Shown here: positions 11,246 through 22,746 of the stretch, piece after piece
How the letters are laid out: each line of letters opens with the position of its first letter
Numbering within the stretch: position 1 is the first letter of the stretch
Assembly: GCA_036785325.1 (NCBI GenBank)
Contig: JAXIVH010000505.1
Location: forward strand, 1-64,000
DNA: 64,000 nt
DNA from: Urophycis tenuis
Taxonomy: Eukaryota; Chordata; Actinopteri; Gadiformes; Phycidae
Direction of reading: 5' to 3'
The notes under the pieces: model-generated
What the model was told of the DNA's origin: nothing
Database searches by the model: none
What the model saw: only the letters and a program-made list of their open reading frames with translations
Program-made: the position numbers and the translations under genes

Positions 11246-12627
11246 TGCATCGCTGTGTTTACAACGGCAGAGGCTGCGAAAGACACTTCCGGCGGAAATT
11301 AAATGCATTTCTGTAGGGTTATGGCGGCGCAGTGTTTTGGCGAGGTCTATTGGAGAAAGCTACATAGCCAGGGCAGTTCATATGCGCTTACCGACATTGG
11401 ACAAAACAAAGATACTGCTATGCGAATTGCTAAACACACAAGAGGGAGAGTTGAGCAAATATGATGGCTGAGCTACTTCTGGACAGAAGACAACTAACCT
11501 GGGATCTACTTGCCAACTCGTAAATCCACCGCCATTGGTCTAATACGAACCACTTATGTTGCCTGGTTTGAACAAAGCATGCAACAGCTTCACATCCTAA
11601 CGTGATAGCTGATCGCTGCCGGCAAAACTACATTGGTCTTTCAACTACTTTCCAATGTTGTATCAAATGTGTTCCATTACCCAACGTTCTTTTGATAATG
11701 AAACATGCACCAGTAATGCTTAACGTCATGAGAGCGCCCTATGTTTACAGATTGTTTGGCTGTTTATGCGGGTTGATGTAAATGACAACTTTTTTTGAGA
11801 ACTATGTTGGGTGCACGATGTTGCTATTTAAAAAAACGGAGGGAGGGAAATATTCGTTTCTCCAAATGCCCGGCTATGTGCAAATGTGGCATCAAACTCA
11901 ACCCTTCCAAAAGAGTAACAAAGCTATGGTCTTCTCTTCCCGTCACCAAGCATCGCGAGGTTACGCACTTCACTGTTTGGAGTGCTGCGCCCAAACAATG
12001 GCCGTAACTAAACAAGGATTATGATACGAGAAGACACATACGTGAATACCAACCAAGTTGTAAAAAGAAAGTAACCAACAAAGTTGTAAAATGAGAGCCA
12101 ATGTAGTTTAGTCCCCAGCGATCCGATATGCCTTCAGAATGTGAGCCAGTCGGTGAGGCTTAAACTTAAACATCTCTCTTCTAAGGTTAGCTATGATCAT
12201 GTTTAGGTATACGGTTAAATATCGGGTCTACTCGAGATACAAAGAAACCAACCTCTAACCTCATAACGTCACATCAATACAACATAAATTCACCCCCCGG
12301 TAATTCACAATCGGTACGCAAGTTATTTATCCGCAACCGATAAAGGCTTTTCAGAACTAGGTTTTGCAGGACTGTAGAAGATGACCATGCTCTGAAACAG
12401 TTTCCTTTCGAGCTAGCGACAGTATAGTGATCAAGTTTCTCACAGATAGTGCATGTATATATTTGCAGCTTAGGCACACATATAAATGAAATGGTTGATA
12501 AATTGTTAAACTTACCGAAAGCACATTGTTGTTCACTTCACCATGTCAGCAACGGCGTGCAGGGTCCACGTTAATGAAAGCACAGCTACCCAAAGCATGG
12601 GCCGACCAGTGCTTTGTTGCTTAGTAC
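11246..12627. other. Unassigned region, no gene recognised
   Basis: Only unsupported frames of 60-80 codons in several phases occur. No TSD, tail or known motif is seen until the LINE boundary near 12628. Confidence 0.4.
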
Positions 12628-12807
12628 CTTCTTCTTCCTTAGTTTTTTACGGCAGTTTGCATCCGTTCTTTCGTTGCATTACTGCCCCCTTCTGACTCAC
12701 TCTCACATCACACCCACACACTATTCACCACTCACACACACACACACACACACCTGACTCTACCTCTACCCCCTCCCATCCCGACTAACCTCCTAATCCC
12801 TTCTCCC

Positions 12808-15761
12808 CTATACTCTCCTATACACCCCAACCTCCCTCATAAATCCCAACACAACCTTTCTACCTTCCTTTATTCCTAAACTCTCTACCACTGCTTTAAA
12901 CCCATTAACCCTCACTCCAATTCTCCTCAACTTCTCAAACATTATTCTCCTCTCATTTCCATACCTCACACATTCACACAACACATGCTCAACAGTTTCA
13001 CTCCGCCCACACTCACACAACCCACTATCATGTTTCCCCATCAACCTCAACCCCTCATTTAAACAACTATGCCCTATTCTAACCCTAGCTACTACAACCT
13101 GCTCTCTCCTACCCCCTCCCCACCTACGTACAACCCCTACCTCTTCCTGGAGCCTAAACAAATGCCGCCCCCTTCTTTCCCTACTCCATTCGTCCTGCCA
13201 CTTCCTCATCACCTCCTTCCACACTAAACTCTTCCCCTCTCCCTTCGACAATCTAACCCTATGCTCCACCTGGCCCTTCCTAGTCGCCTCCTTTGCTGCC
13301 CTATCTGCCCTTTCATTCCCCACTATCCCTACATGTGCCGGTACCCACATAAACCTAACCACTGTCCCTGCCCTTCCTACTCTATCATTAATTTCTAAAA
13401 TCTCCCTTAACTCCTCATGATGATACCTCCCCCCCCCATTCCTAATACTCACTACCACCCCCACTGAATCACTACAAATTAACACCTCCTTAGCCCTACT
13501 CTGCTCTACCCACCGCATTGCTAATAGGACCCCCACTAATTCCACCCCATAAATACTTAAACTATCGCTCAATCTTCTACTAATAACCACCCCCTCTTCC
13601 ACTACCACAACTGCTGCCCCTGTTACCCCTCTATCTACCTCCTTAGACCCATCTGTATAAACCATCCTATACCCCCTATACTTCTCCCCAACATACCTAT
13701 AAAACTCCTCTGCTAAGTCCCTCCCTCTATCCCTCCTTTTCCTATCTAGCATTTCTAAATCCACCACTGCCTCCCTAAGCACCCACCACGGTCACTCTAG
13801 CCACACCACTATCCTCTCTACCTCTACCTCATTAACCCCCAATTCCCTAGCTACGTCATCTCCCACCCACGCAAAACTACTTCTACTCTGCCCCCTACCC
13901 CTTTCCCATCTATCCCCCATAATTTCTCTCACTGGATGCCCCTCAACCTGCCCCCTAATACTTAACCAATAATTTCCCCCTAACTGCTTCCTCCTCAAGT
14001 CCAATGGCATCTGCCCTAACTCTACCCCTAAAGCACAGTTTGGCGCTGACTTAACCCCCCCTAAACTAACCCTAAACGCTAATCCCTGCACCACATCTAA
14101 TTTCCCTAACCTTGTCCTAGCTGCTGACCCATACACTACACTACCATTATCTATTCTAGCCCTAATTAATGCTACATAAATACTCACAAGCGCCCCCACA
14201 CTAGCCCCCCACTCCTGTCCCGCAATACACCTCATCACATTAACCACCTTCCTACACTTCCCTACTACACTATCTATATGCTCACCCCATGTCAACCCAC
14301 TGTCAAAAATAACCCCCAAAAACCGAAAACTACTCACCCTTTCCAACCTCCTCCCATACATCTCTATTCCCCTATCCTCACTAACCTTCTTCCTACCAAA
14401 AAACAACACCTTACTCTTCTCCACTGAAAACCGAAAACTCCACCTAAGACCCCACCTCTCGACCCTGTCTACACCTTCCTGCAACTTCCTAACCACATAC
14501 TCCACATTCCTACCCCTCTTCCATAATGCCCCATCATCTGCAAACAACGACCTACCCATACTAACTTACCACCCCCTCAAAAACATCATTCACCATTAAC
14601 AAAAACAACGTTGGACTAATTACACTACCCTGCGGCGTACCATTATCTATCCTAACACTATCTGATACCTCTGTCCCTATCTTCACCCTTATAACTCTAT
14701 TCTCTAAAAAATCCCAACACCAGTTAAACATTCTACCCCCTATCCCTAACTTATGCAATTTGATCAACAAACCCTCCCTCCACATCATATCATAAGCCTT
14801 CTCTATATCAAAGAACACCGCTGCTACAACCTCCCTATTAACCTGTGCCTTCCTAACCTCATTCTCTAAACACACCGCCATATCTAGACAACCCCTCCCC
14901 TTCCTAAATCCACTCTGATGTCTATCCACTAGCCCCCTAGATTCAACAAAATACACTAACCTCTCATTCACCATCCTCTCCATCAACTTACATACACACG
15001 ACGTTAACGCTATCGGCCTATAGCTACCCGGACAACTCCCATCTTTCCCTGGCTTCCTAACTGGTACAACTAACCCCTCTTTCCAACTACCTGGTAACCT
15101 ACCCTCCCTCCATACCTTATTAAACAACAACCTACCTAACCCTTCTACACTCATATTCCTAACCATAATATAACACACCCCATCCCTCCCTGGCGCACTC
15201 ATCCTAGTTTTACTAATTGCTCTTCTCAACTCCCCCATACTAAACTCCCTATCTAAGTCCCCCCCAAACCTACTCTTCTTTCTTAATGCATCTAAATTAC
15301 CTACTCTAGTCTCTTCCCTTCCCCGCTTCCCCTCCTCTGATAAACTATCCGAACTATGTACCCCTGCAAATGCCCTAACCATTAACCTAGCCTTCTCCTT
15401 GTCTGTTACCGCTACTTCTCCCCCCTGACTCAACACTGGGTACCCCCATTCCCTCCTAATTCCTCCCATTTTCCTAATCATTCCCCACACATCCCCTACT
15501 TTAGTTTCCCTTCCTATCGTCCCACAAAACTCCCTCCAATGCCCCCTCTTAGCTCCCCTGATAGTTCTCCTAACCACTGCCTGCGCCCGCTTGTAATCTA
15601 TAACTGCCTCCTGACTATACTCCCTCCTAAGTCTCCTAAAAGCCCTATTCCTACTCCTAACAGCCTCCCTACACTTTCCATCCCACCATGGCACTACCTT
15701 CCCTTTCCTACCCCCCTTGCTTCTACAAATAGCCTTCTCTGCTGCCCCCACTATCCCCCCT
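12808..15761 (-). pseudogene. Nimb/I LINE ORF2, reverse transcriptase and RNase H part
   Basis: Order on the minus strand: pre-RT linker (KVVPWWDGKCREAV), RT core with SYRPIALTSCVCKLMER, then FFDIEKAYD and NGTPQGSVISPTLF, the catalytic FADD box in LFADDGALW, and an RNase H domain beginning YTDGSKEVDRG with HVGIVGNERADRAAK. Two lesions are visible. A one-base frameshift near 14563-14570 lies just before the FADD box, and an in-frame TGA at 13792-13794, probably a CpG-decayed CGA, separates RT from RNase H. The C-terminus also carries the Cys/His cluster CECGRSETVEHVLCEC typical of this group. Confidence 0.85.
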
Positions 15762-15788
15762 ATACTATACTATACCTATAGATCCAAG

Positions 15789-18752
15789 ATGGCGGCGCGT
15801 GTACACGCTGCAGCCGGTGGTCTGACCACAAAGTGCAAAATAGTTATTATATACCTGGTTGTTTTGAGTCTTCTAACTAGAAACACCCTGGCACACATAT
15901 CATACAGCCGACAGGAACTTATTTCCATCGGGTTACGCAATACTGTCAACTTTATCGACGATCTCGGGACCACGGCTGAGATCAGTAAACTCGCGGGGCA
16001 AACCACGATCGCCCCCCCGCCGAGGCGCACCGAAAGGCGGCGGCAGCAGAAACGCATTCACCGCGGCTGCCGGGGAGGCCTTCGGAACAGACTTCGCCTC
16101 GCACCGCACAGGACTGCCCTTCCCAGCATCTTCCTCGCCAATGTCCGATCCCTGGTGAATAAAATGGACGAACTACGTCTGTGGATTACCACCAACAAAC
16201 GGATCATGGACTGCAATCTCCTGATTTTCACGGAAACCTGGCTTAACCCTTCCGTCCCGGATACCGCAATTAACCTGGCGGAGCGCAACGTTCTCAGAGC
16301 AGATCGGACGGCGACCTCGGGTAAGAGCAAGGGTGGGGGTTTGTGCATCTATGTCAGCAATGCTTGGTGTACTGATTCTTCCATCATTGAAAGTCACTGC
16401 TCTGAGAACGCTGAATATCTCATGGTTAAATGTAGACCCTTTTACCTACCGAGAGAATTTACATCTGCTATCATTACGGCTAGTTACATCCCCCCTGACG
16501 CTAATGCCTCGCTTGCGATGAAAGAACTGCATTCTGCCATTAGCAAGCAACAAACTACACACCCCGATGCAGCCTTCATTGTTGCGGGTGACTTCAATCA
16601 CACAAACTTAAAGTCCGTTCTCCCCAAATTTAAACAGCATGTCTCCTGCCCCACCAGGGGAGACAAAACTTTAGACCATGTTTACACTAACATGGCCGAT
16701 GCATACAAATCCATCCCCCTCCCCCACTTAGGACAATCAGACCATGTCTCTTTGTTCCTACTCCCCAAGTACTCCCCACTTATCAGACGTGTGAAGCCCA
16801 CAGTGAGGACAGTCAAGATCTGGCCAGAAGGGGCAGAGGCTAAACTGCAGGAATGTTTTTCAAAACATGACTGGAGTAAGCACTCCTCGGAGGCAACCCT
16901 TGACTCCCACACGGACATCACCCTTTACACCTCCTCTGTCCTGGACTACATGAGATCCAGCACAGACAGTGTCACTACACTAAAAAGAATTATTACTTTC
17001 CCTAACCAGAAGCCATGGATGAACGGGGAGGTCCGAGCCCTGCTGAAAGCACGCGACATCGCCTTCAGATCTGGGGACCGGCAGGCCTACAGCACATCCA
17101 GGGCCAACCTGAAGAGGGGCATCACCGAGGCCAAACGCAACCACAAGCTGAGGATCGAGGAGCACTTCACGAATGGCTCCGACCCCCGACGCATGTGGCA
17201 GGGCATCCAGGCCATCACAGACTACAAACCCGCTCACATCACCCCCCAATCCAGCGACGCCTCCCTACCTGAGGAACTCAACCTCTTCTATGGGCGCTTT
17301 GATACAGTCAACAAGGAGGTGGCCATCAAGGAGGTGCTCCCTGCAGGCCACCAACCCCTCACACTCTCCCCCTCCGATGTGTTTGCAGCACTGAGCAGGA
17401 TCAATCCACGGAAGGCAGCTGGTCCTGATGGCGTCCCCGGACGTGTCTACAGGGCCTGTGCAGAGCAGCTGACTGAGGTCTGGACTGACATCTTCAACCT
17501 GTCACTAGCCCAAGCAACTGTCCCTGAATGCCTCAAATCCACCACCATCGTGCCAGTGCCCAAACACTCCACTGCAGTTGACCTCAATGACTTCCGCCCA
17601 GTCGCGCTTACCCCCATCATCGCGAAGTGCTTCGAGAGGCTGGTCCTGGGTCACATCAAATCCTGTCTACCACCCACACTGGACCCCTTTCAATTTGCCT
17701 ACCGCCAGAATAGGAGTACAGAGGATGCCATTGCCACGGCACTGCACTCCGCCCTCTCCCACCTGGACAAAAGCCATACATATGTTAGAATGCTGTTCAT
17801 AGACTTCAGTTCAGCATTCAACACCATCAACCCCTCCAAACTGATCACCAAACTCCGGGATCTGAACATTGCCCCCTCCCTCCGTAACTGGATACTGGAC
17901 TTCCTGACCAACAGACCGCAGTCTGTTAGGATCAACGGTCACACTTCCTCCACCCTCACCCTGAACACTGGCGTTCCGCAGGGCTGTGTGCTGAGCCCTC
18001 TCCTGTACTCTCTCTTCACCCACGACTGCACACCGACACATGGTTCAAACACCATTGTGAAGTTTGCAGACGACACAACGGTGATAGGCCTCATCAGCAA
18101 CAACGATGAGTCAGCGTACAGGGAGGAGGTTCAGTGCCTAGCTGCGTGGTGCGCCGACAACAACCTGTCCCTCAACGCCACGAAGACCAAGGAGATCATC
18201 GTGGACTACAGGAAAACAAAAGGCGGCTCGCACACCCCCCTCCACATTAACGGGACGGAGGTTGAGCGGGTATCCAACTTTAAGTTTCTGGGAGTCCACA
18301 TCTCCGACAGTCTATCCTGGTCCCTCAACACCACTGCCCTAATCAAGAAGGCTCACCAGCGCCTCTTCTTCTTGAGGAGACTAAAAAAGGCCCACCTGTC
18401 TCCTCAGATCCTGGTGAACTTCTACCGCAGCACCATCGAGAGCGTACTAACCAACTGTGTCACAGTGTGGTATGGTAGCTGCTCCGCCTCGGACCGGAAA
18501 GCACTGCAGAGGGTGGTGAAAATCGCCCAACGCATCACCGGTTCCCCACTCCCCTCCATCGAGGCTGTCCAGAGGAAGCGGTGCCTGCGTAAGGCGCGCA
18601 GCATCGCAAAGGACAGCTCTCACCCCAACCATAGACTGTTCACCCTCCTCCCCTCTGGAAAGCGCTACAGGTCTCTGGGCACCCGGACCACCAGGTTCAG
18701 GGGAAGCTTTTTCCCCCAAGCTGTCAGCCTCCTGAACTCCAAACCCGCATGA
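15789..18752 (+). CDS. L2 LINE ORF2 protein: APE endonuclease plus reverse transcriptase, 987 aa, intact
   Basis: Starts at the ATG within AAGATGGCGG and has no internal stop. A hydrophobic stretch near residue 20-35 precedes an APE-type endonuclease domain (FLANVRSLVNKMDEL, FTETWL, GDFN at ~267-270, QSDHVSLFLLP). The reverse transcriptase follows (AAGPDGVPGRVYRACAEQL, DLNDFRPVALTP, LFIDFSSAFNTI, TGVPQGCVLSPLLYS, catalytic FADD at ~759-762). A C-terminal region (RRLKKAHLSPQIL to PQAVSLLN) ends the protein. In this family the endonuclease nicks target DNA and the RT copies element RNA there. No ORF1 precedes it, as in several fish L2 lineages. Initiation upstream at 15717 would lie in host LINE sequence and is rejected. 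Confidence 0.9.
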   Translation: MAARVHAAAGGLTTKCKIVIIYLVVLSLLTRNTLAHISYSRQELISIGLRNTVNFIDDLGTTAEISKLAGQTTIAPPPRRTERRRQQKRIHRGCRGGLRNRLRLAPHRTALPSIFLANVRSLVNKMDELRLWITTNKRIMDCNLLIFTETWLNPSVPDTAINLAERNVLRADRTATSGKSKGGGLCIYVSNAWCTDSSIIESHCSENAEYLMVKCRPFYLPREFTSAIITASYIPPDANASLAMKELHSAISKQQTTHPDAAFIVAGDFNHTNLKSVLPKFKQHVSCPTRGDKTLDHVYTNMADAYKSIPLPHLGQSDHVSLFLLPKYSPLIRRVKPTVRTVKIWPEGAEAKLQECFSKHDWSKHSSEATLDSHTDITLYTSSVLDYMRSSTDSVTTLKRIITFPNQKPWMNGEVRALLKARDIAFRSGDRQAYSTSRANLKRGITEAKRNHKLRIEEHFTNGSDPRRMWQGIQAITDYKPAHITPQSSDASLPEELNLFYGRFDTVNKEVAIKEVLPAGHQPLTLSPSDVFAALSRINPRKAAGPDGVPGRVYRACAEQLTEVWTDIFNLSLAQATVPECLKSTTIVPVPKHSTAVDLNDFRPVALTPIIAKCFERLVLGHIKSCLPPTLDPFQFAYRQNRSTEDAIATALHSALSHLDKSHTYVRMLFIDFSSAFNTINPSKLITKLRDLNIAPSLRNWILDFLTNRPQSVRINGHTSSTLTLNTGVPQGCVLSPLLYSLFTHDCTPTHGSNTIVKFADDTTVIGLISNNDESAYREEVQCLAAWCADNNLSLNATKTKEIIVDYRKTKGGSHTPLHINGTEVERVSNFKFLGVHISDSLSWSLNTTALIKKAHQRLFFLRRLKKAHLSPQILVNFYRSTIESVLTNCVTVWYGSCSASDRKALQRVVKIAQRITGSPLPSIEAVQRKRCLRKARSIAKDSSHPNHRLFTLLPSGKRYRSLGTRTTRFRGSFFPQAVSLLNSKPA

Positions 18753-19426
18753 ACATTGTGCCCCCCCCCAAGGACATACACCCCTGCCCACCCATGACCT
18801 GGACCCATTTGACCCCCCCCCCCGCCCCCCAAAGACACTCACCACTGCCCACCCAATACCTGCCCCCCCCCCCCCCCCCCACCCCACCGAGGACATGCAC
18901 CCCCCGCACATCCAGCACCCCCACACCTCACCCCCCCTGGACATACTAAACACATTATAATTTATAGTAATGTTATTTATTTATTTATTCCCAACTGCCA
19001 TTGCCCCCCCCCACTCCCATACCCATACAACCCATACTCATCTGTTGTACCCATTCTGTTATTCTGTTATACTGCACTAGAGCACTACTGCACCACCTGC
19101 ACACTTACTTCTATTTGCACTACTTCTATTTTGCACATTGTATACTGTTTACACTTTTCACCTGCATGTTATGCCACTGTGAGTAACTGTTTAATACCTC
19201 GATGATCACTACCTCCATCTGCACTGTTTGTCACTTTGTTAATTACCGTCATTTTAATAACCACTGTCACTTTTCAATTTTGCACCTTATTCTGCATTTC
19301 TGCATTTCAACCTGCACCTTAATCGCTCATTTGCACTTCTGGTTAGAACGCCAACTGTATTTCGTTGTCCCTGTACTTGTACTCTGCACAATGACAATAA
19401 AGTTGAATCTAATCTAATCTAATCTA
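18753..19426 (+). repeat. L2 3'UTR with C-rich low-complexity segment
   Basis: Positions 18759-18950 are a run of CCCCCC tracts and CACCCC words, prone to slippage. The remainder is T-rich 3'UTR ending in the (TCTAA)n tail. Confidence 0.8.
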
Positions 19427-19433
19427 ATACTAT

Positions 19434-20138
19434 TAATCCCATCTACACTCATGCTATCCTCTATCTGCCCTATCCTTGCATCACATTCCCTTCTAAACAA
19501 TTCCCAATTTGCTTCCTCAAACTTCCACCTCCCCCCTACGCTACTCCCCCCCTGCTCCCCTACCCTTAGATTAAGCCTAGTCACTATTGGGAAATGATCA
19601 CTCCCCATCAAACTTTCCCCCAACACTTCCCACTCACACTCCGCAGACACCTCCCTTGGCACAATAGTTAGATCTAAAACAGACTCCCTACCCGTGCTAA
19701 CATCTATCCTAGTCCCCGCTCCATCATTCAAAACCACTAACTGCCTATCCAACAACCACACACAACACACCCACTGTCCCTTACCAACATCTCTAACTGC
19801 CCTAACTCTAACTTCCTACAAGGATTATAAAAATTTACAACCATAATATTCTTACTCCCTACCCAGATTTCAACCACAACACACTCCAACCCTAAGTCAA
19901 CTTCTACTACTCTATACGGCACCCCCTCCCTCACAAATGTAGCACACCCACCCCTGCCTCCCTCTAACCTATCCTTCCTAACCGACACATACCCCTTAAT
20001 ACTAAAATCCCACCTAGGTTTCAACCATGTCTCCTGCACACATGTAATAGCTAGCTTCTCTTCCCTACTATAAATAAACTGCTTGAAGTCCTGCCCATTT
20101 GCTAACAAACTCCTCCCATCCCACTGTAAAATTAGCAT
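19434..20138 (-). pseudogene. Nimb/I LINE ORF2, endonuclease part
   Basis: Starts at an ATG at 20138 with the typical opening LILQWDGRSLLANGQDF, followed by TCVQETWLKP and GGCATFVREGVPYRVVEV. It continues, after a frame change near 19745-19770, with SVLDLTIVP and GSDHFPIVTRLNLRV. These are APE endonuclease motifs. The ATG overlaps the end of ORF1 by seven bases (ATGCTAA), which suggests coupled or reinitiated translation, as known for I-group elements. At 19434 the frame is cut by the L2 insertion and resumes at 15761. Confidence 0.8.
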
Positions 20139-21440
20139 CTTCTTACACCCCCTGCACCATCCCCAGCCTCAGCTCCCAACTCCCTATACACTTCCTCCCA
20201 CTTCAACCCCTTTTCCCCTAGATGACACCCTGCCGCCTTGACCACTAGCCTCACCCTCTCCTCCAGCTTCCCCCTATCCCCCTTCAACACTGCATTCACC
20301 ACCCCTGCCACAAACACCACCATCTTCCTCCTTTCCTCCCTCATCTTCTCTTCTACCTGCCCCATGACCTTCTCCATCCCACGCCTCACCTCCACCCTTA
20401 TTTCTTCCAACACCCCTATCACCTTCACCATCTCTCTCCTCACCACCCTCGCCACCATCCCCTCCTCCTCCTCCTCTCTCTGTTCCTCCTCTCACCTCCT
20501 CTCTTCCTCCCGCCATCTCCTTCCCTTTCTTCAACACCTCCGCATACGTACCTCCCTCCTTCCTTTTAATACCCTGCACCACTCCTTCTAGCCTGACCCT
20601 CTCACACCCCCTATATCCTGTCCTGTGTTCTCCTCCACAATAATAACACTTCTCCTTTTCCCCACAATCCTTAAACTCATGGCCCACCTCCCCACACTTT
20701 CCACATCTCCTCTCCTTCTTACACTGCCTTGCCATGTGGCCGAACTCCTGGCACTGGTAGCATCTCACTGGGTTTTCCACATACTCCCTGACATCAAATT
20801 GAGCCTTCCCTACCCAAATCTCCTGTGGCAACCTGTCTCCCTCCACCTCTATATACACAGTCTCCGTCTCTTTCCTCACTCCATCTCCTCCCCTCGTCTA
20901 CCTCTTCGCCAAGACTACCTTTTCTCCCCCTCCTCCTATCCCCCTGTCCTCTACTTCCTTAACATTCACATACAACGACACCCTAGCTATGCCCCTAGTC
21001 CTCCCCTTCCTGCGCTCTCCTACTACCCCTGAATTCACCACCTTGACCCCTGCAAACTCCTTCTTCCCAAACACAGCTCTAACCTTCTCCTGACTCTCAC
21101 ACCCTACCAACAGATTTCCATCATTGAGTACCTTCACAAACTCCACATTCCCCAAAGCCTTCATCATCACCTTTGTCAACTCCATCAGTTTCATTGATTT
21201 AATCCTTTTCTGTCCCTCCTCATCAAACCTTACCACCACCTTGTTCCCTTCACTACCTCTCCCTCCTTTCTTCCTCCCTATACCCTCCTCGTCCTCCTCA
21301 CTAGACACCTCCTCACGGCCTCTTTTCCATGATCCTTTATCCTCCTCCATCCCCCCTTCCTCCTCCCTATTCCTTTCCCCACACCCTCGTACGCGCGCAC
21401 ACACACACACACACTCAATAGAACGTTCCATTGCAACAAA
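20132..21440 (-). pseudogene. Nimb/I LINE ORF1, gag-like protein with CCHC knuckles
   Basis: The N-terminal half is highly charged (KRGREEVSSEEDEEG). A central part holds an RNA-recognition-like segment (VVRFDEEGQKRIKSMKL) and then three tandem zinc knuckles: CYQCQEFGHMARQC, CGKCGEVGHEFKDC and CYYCGGEHRTGYRGC. Such knuckles bind element RNA. The C-terminal part (20132-20458) is a charged helical, probably coiled-coil segment in another frame, so a frameshift lies near 20460. A TAG near 20898 breaks the frame between the N-terminal part and the knuckles. I cannot decide the start; an ATG at about 21440 fits. Confidence 0.75.
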
Positions 21441-21490
21441 CGCACCCATGACCGAGCTGTCGCTCCGCCATCTTGGACTGAACGCAACAC

Positions 21491-22058
21491 AATTGTCATA
21501 GAATGATACAGGTTCCAATTCAAAAGCGGTTAAGGGAACTAAACAGTAGTTTCTAGTTTTTAATATGTTTATAGCCTAATCTAAGACGGCATGTTGAATA
21601 ATGCACATTACAATAATGCGTATGGATCCGTATAATAAATAAATTTCATCATAGACCATGAAACTGTCAAATATACTAGACTATTTATTTACCCCAATAA
21701 TTTTAAAGATAACTCCCGTTTTCCTCTGCTGGCAGGTGTATCAATAAACTTAAACTTTTATAGCGGATATTCAATAAACTCTTGTTTTGGTTGCATCGAG
21801 ATTGCGTGGGCATCTCTTAAAGGAGCCACAGCACAATTTTACAACAGCCCATGTTCCTCATGAAATGATTGACAAATTCCTTGAAAAAGCCAAAGCATAA
21901 TGAACAGTGAGTAGATGAAAGGGACAACACATTATTCAAGAGAGAATATTTAATAGTAATAGAAAATCATCACAAAATGAACAGTAATACATTTGGTGGT
22001 TTAGTTATTTAATCAAAGTTATTTCATTTCAATTAGTATTATTCTAATGTAATTAATC
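21491..22058. other. AT-rich gap, nothing recognised
   Basis: Between the 5' end of the Nimb/I LINE and the P-type transposase fragment. No frame, tail or inverted repeat is identified. Confidence 0.4.
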
Positions 22059-22746
22059 TCAGTGCAATCTCTGTTGCGCTTGTTTGGGCTGGGACAGTAG
22101 TCGATTTTGGGTTCGTAAAATGTGGTGAATTCTGACTCTATTGAATAATTTAATAATGTACACAAGAGTGTTTTTACACTTTTCCGTTTTGCACACAACA
22201 TCCCTGCACTTACTGGTGTATACCTCCATGCCGCTATTCAATAACTTTTCCCCTAGACCAACGGCATGGATCACTGAGCTTATTTTATGTCTGAAGTTTG
22301 TCTCCAGGGCTATGATAAACTCTACAAATTCAGTGCTGGGCACTTTTAAGCCATTCTCTCCCAAAGTGAGGTCACTGTATTGTTTTCCCCTCAGGAAAGT
22401 GTACCTGGAATCAGTGGAAGAGTAATCGGCTGTTGTGAAAAGTGCACAGTCAGTGCAACTGCCAAAACTTTCCCACCACCTTTTTGCCAATATACCCAGC
22501 CATGTACACCAGCACATTCTCGTTATGTTGAAATGTAGGCACTGATGGCATTGGTATATCCAGTACGTCCAGGACACCTTCAGGCAGGTCGTCATAGTCC
22601 AGGACAACATTGCTGCTACTAGATGTAGATGGCTGGTCTTGGCTGAGCATTCTCCCTGGCCTCTCTGAGTCATAGATCCTGGTCTCTCTCTCCCTGACCT
22701 CAGTGCAATCCATCATCTCTTCTTTTAGATCATAAAATATACGCAA
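22059..22746 (-). pseudogene. C-terminal fragment of a THAP9/P-type transposase
   Basis: One frame reads ENVLVYMAGYIGKKVVGKF, and a second, shifted by a frameshift near 22470, continues SCTDCALF, VPSTEFVEFIIALETNF and ends IIKLFNRVRIHHILRTQNR. The order AGYxxxK, Cys-x2-Cys, PSxxF, then a basic RIHHIL helix is that of the C-terminal domain of P-element transposases and vertebrate THAP9. An acidic, Ser-rich linker precedes it (SQDQPSTSSSSN). It lies in the same strand and order as the better preserved P-type exons at 32.3-35.7 kb. I infer it may be the missing 3' end of that element, separated by later insertions. Confidence 0.65.

Larger units (their letters stand above)
15769..19426 (+). mobile_element. 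Intact L2-type LINE inserted into the Nimb/I ORF2
   Basis: A 3.66-kb insertion. The 5' end carries CCAAGATGGCGGCGCG and the 3' end is ACAATGACAATAAAG followed by TCTAA repeats, the usual L2 tail. The 7-bp repeat ATACTAT flanks it at 15762-15768 and 19427-19433; a shifted copy at 15767-15773 makes the 5' edge uncertain by about five bases. Removing the insert restores the host LINE reading frame. The uninterrupted ORF, preserved ends and exact TSD indicate a young copy that may still be active. Confidence 0.9.
12628..21490 (-). mobile_element. Nimb/I-type LINE, near full length, split by an L2 insertion
   Basis: Read on the minus strand the element starts near 21490 with CCAAGATGGCGG, carries ORF1 (CCHC knuckles), a 7-nt overlap into ORF2 (APE endonuclease, reverse transcriptase, RNase H), and ends near 12628 in a GAAGAAG tail. 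ORF1/ORF2 overlap plus a C-terminal RNase H is the arrangement of the I/Nimb group of LINEs. Both flanks of the L2 insertion (15769-19426) belong to ORF2 and join in frame when it is removed. Several stops and frameshifts show the copy is inactive. No TSD was identified. Confidence 0.8.

Noticed and set aside
15717..15788. Upstream ATG extending the L2 frame by 24 codons
   Set aside because: This part belongs to the host LINE and to the target duplication, so it precedes the L2 5' end.
18447..18953. 168-codon minus-strand frame over the L2 3' end
   Set aside because: Antisense shadow of the L2 ORF and of its C-rich 3'UTR; Gly-rich composition follows from C tracts.
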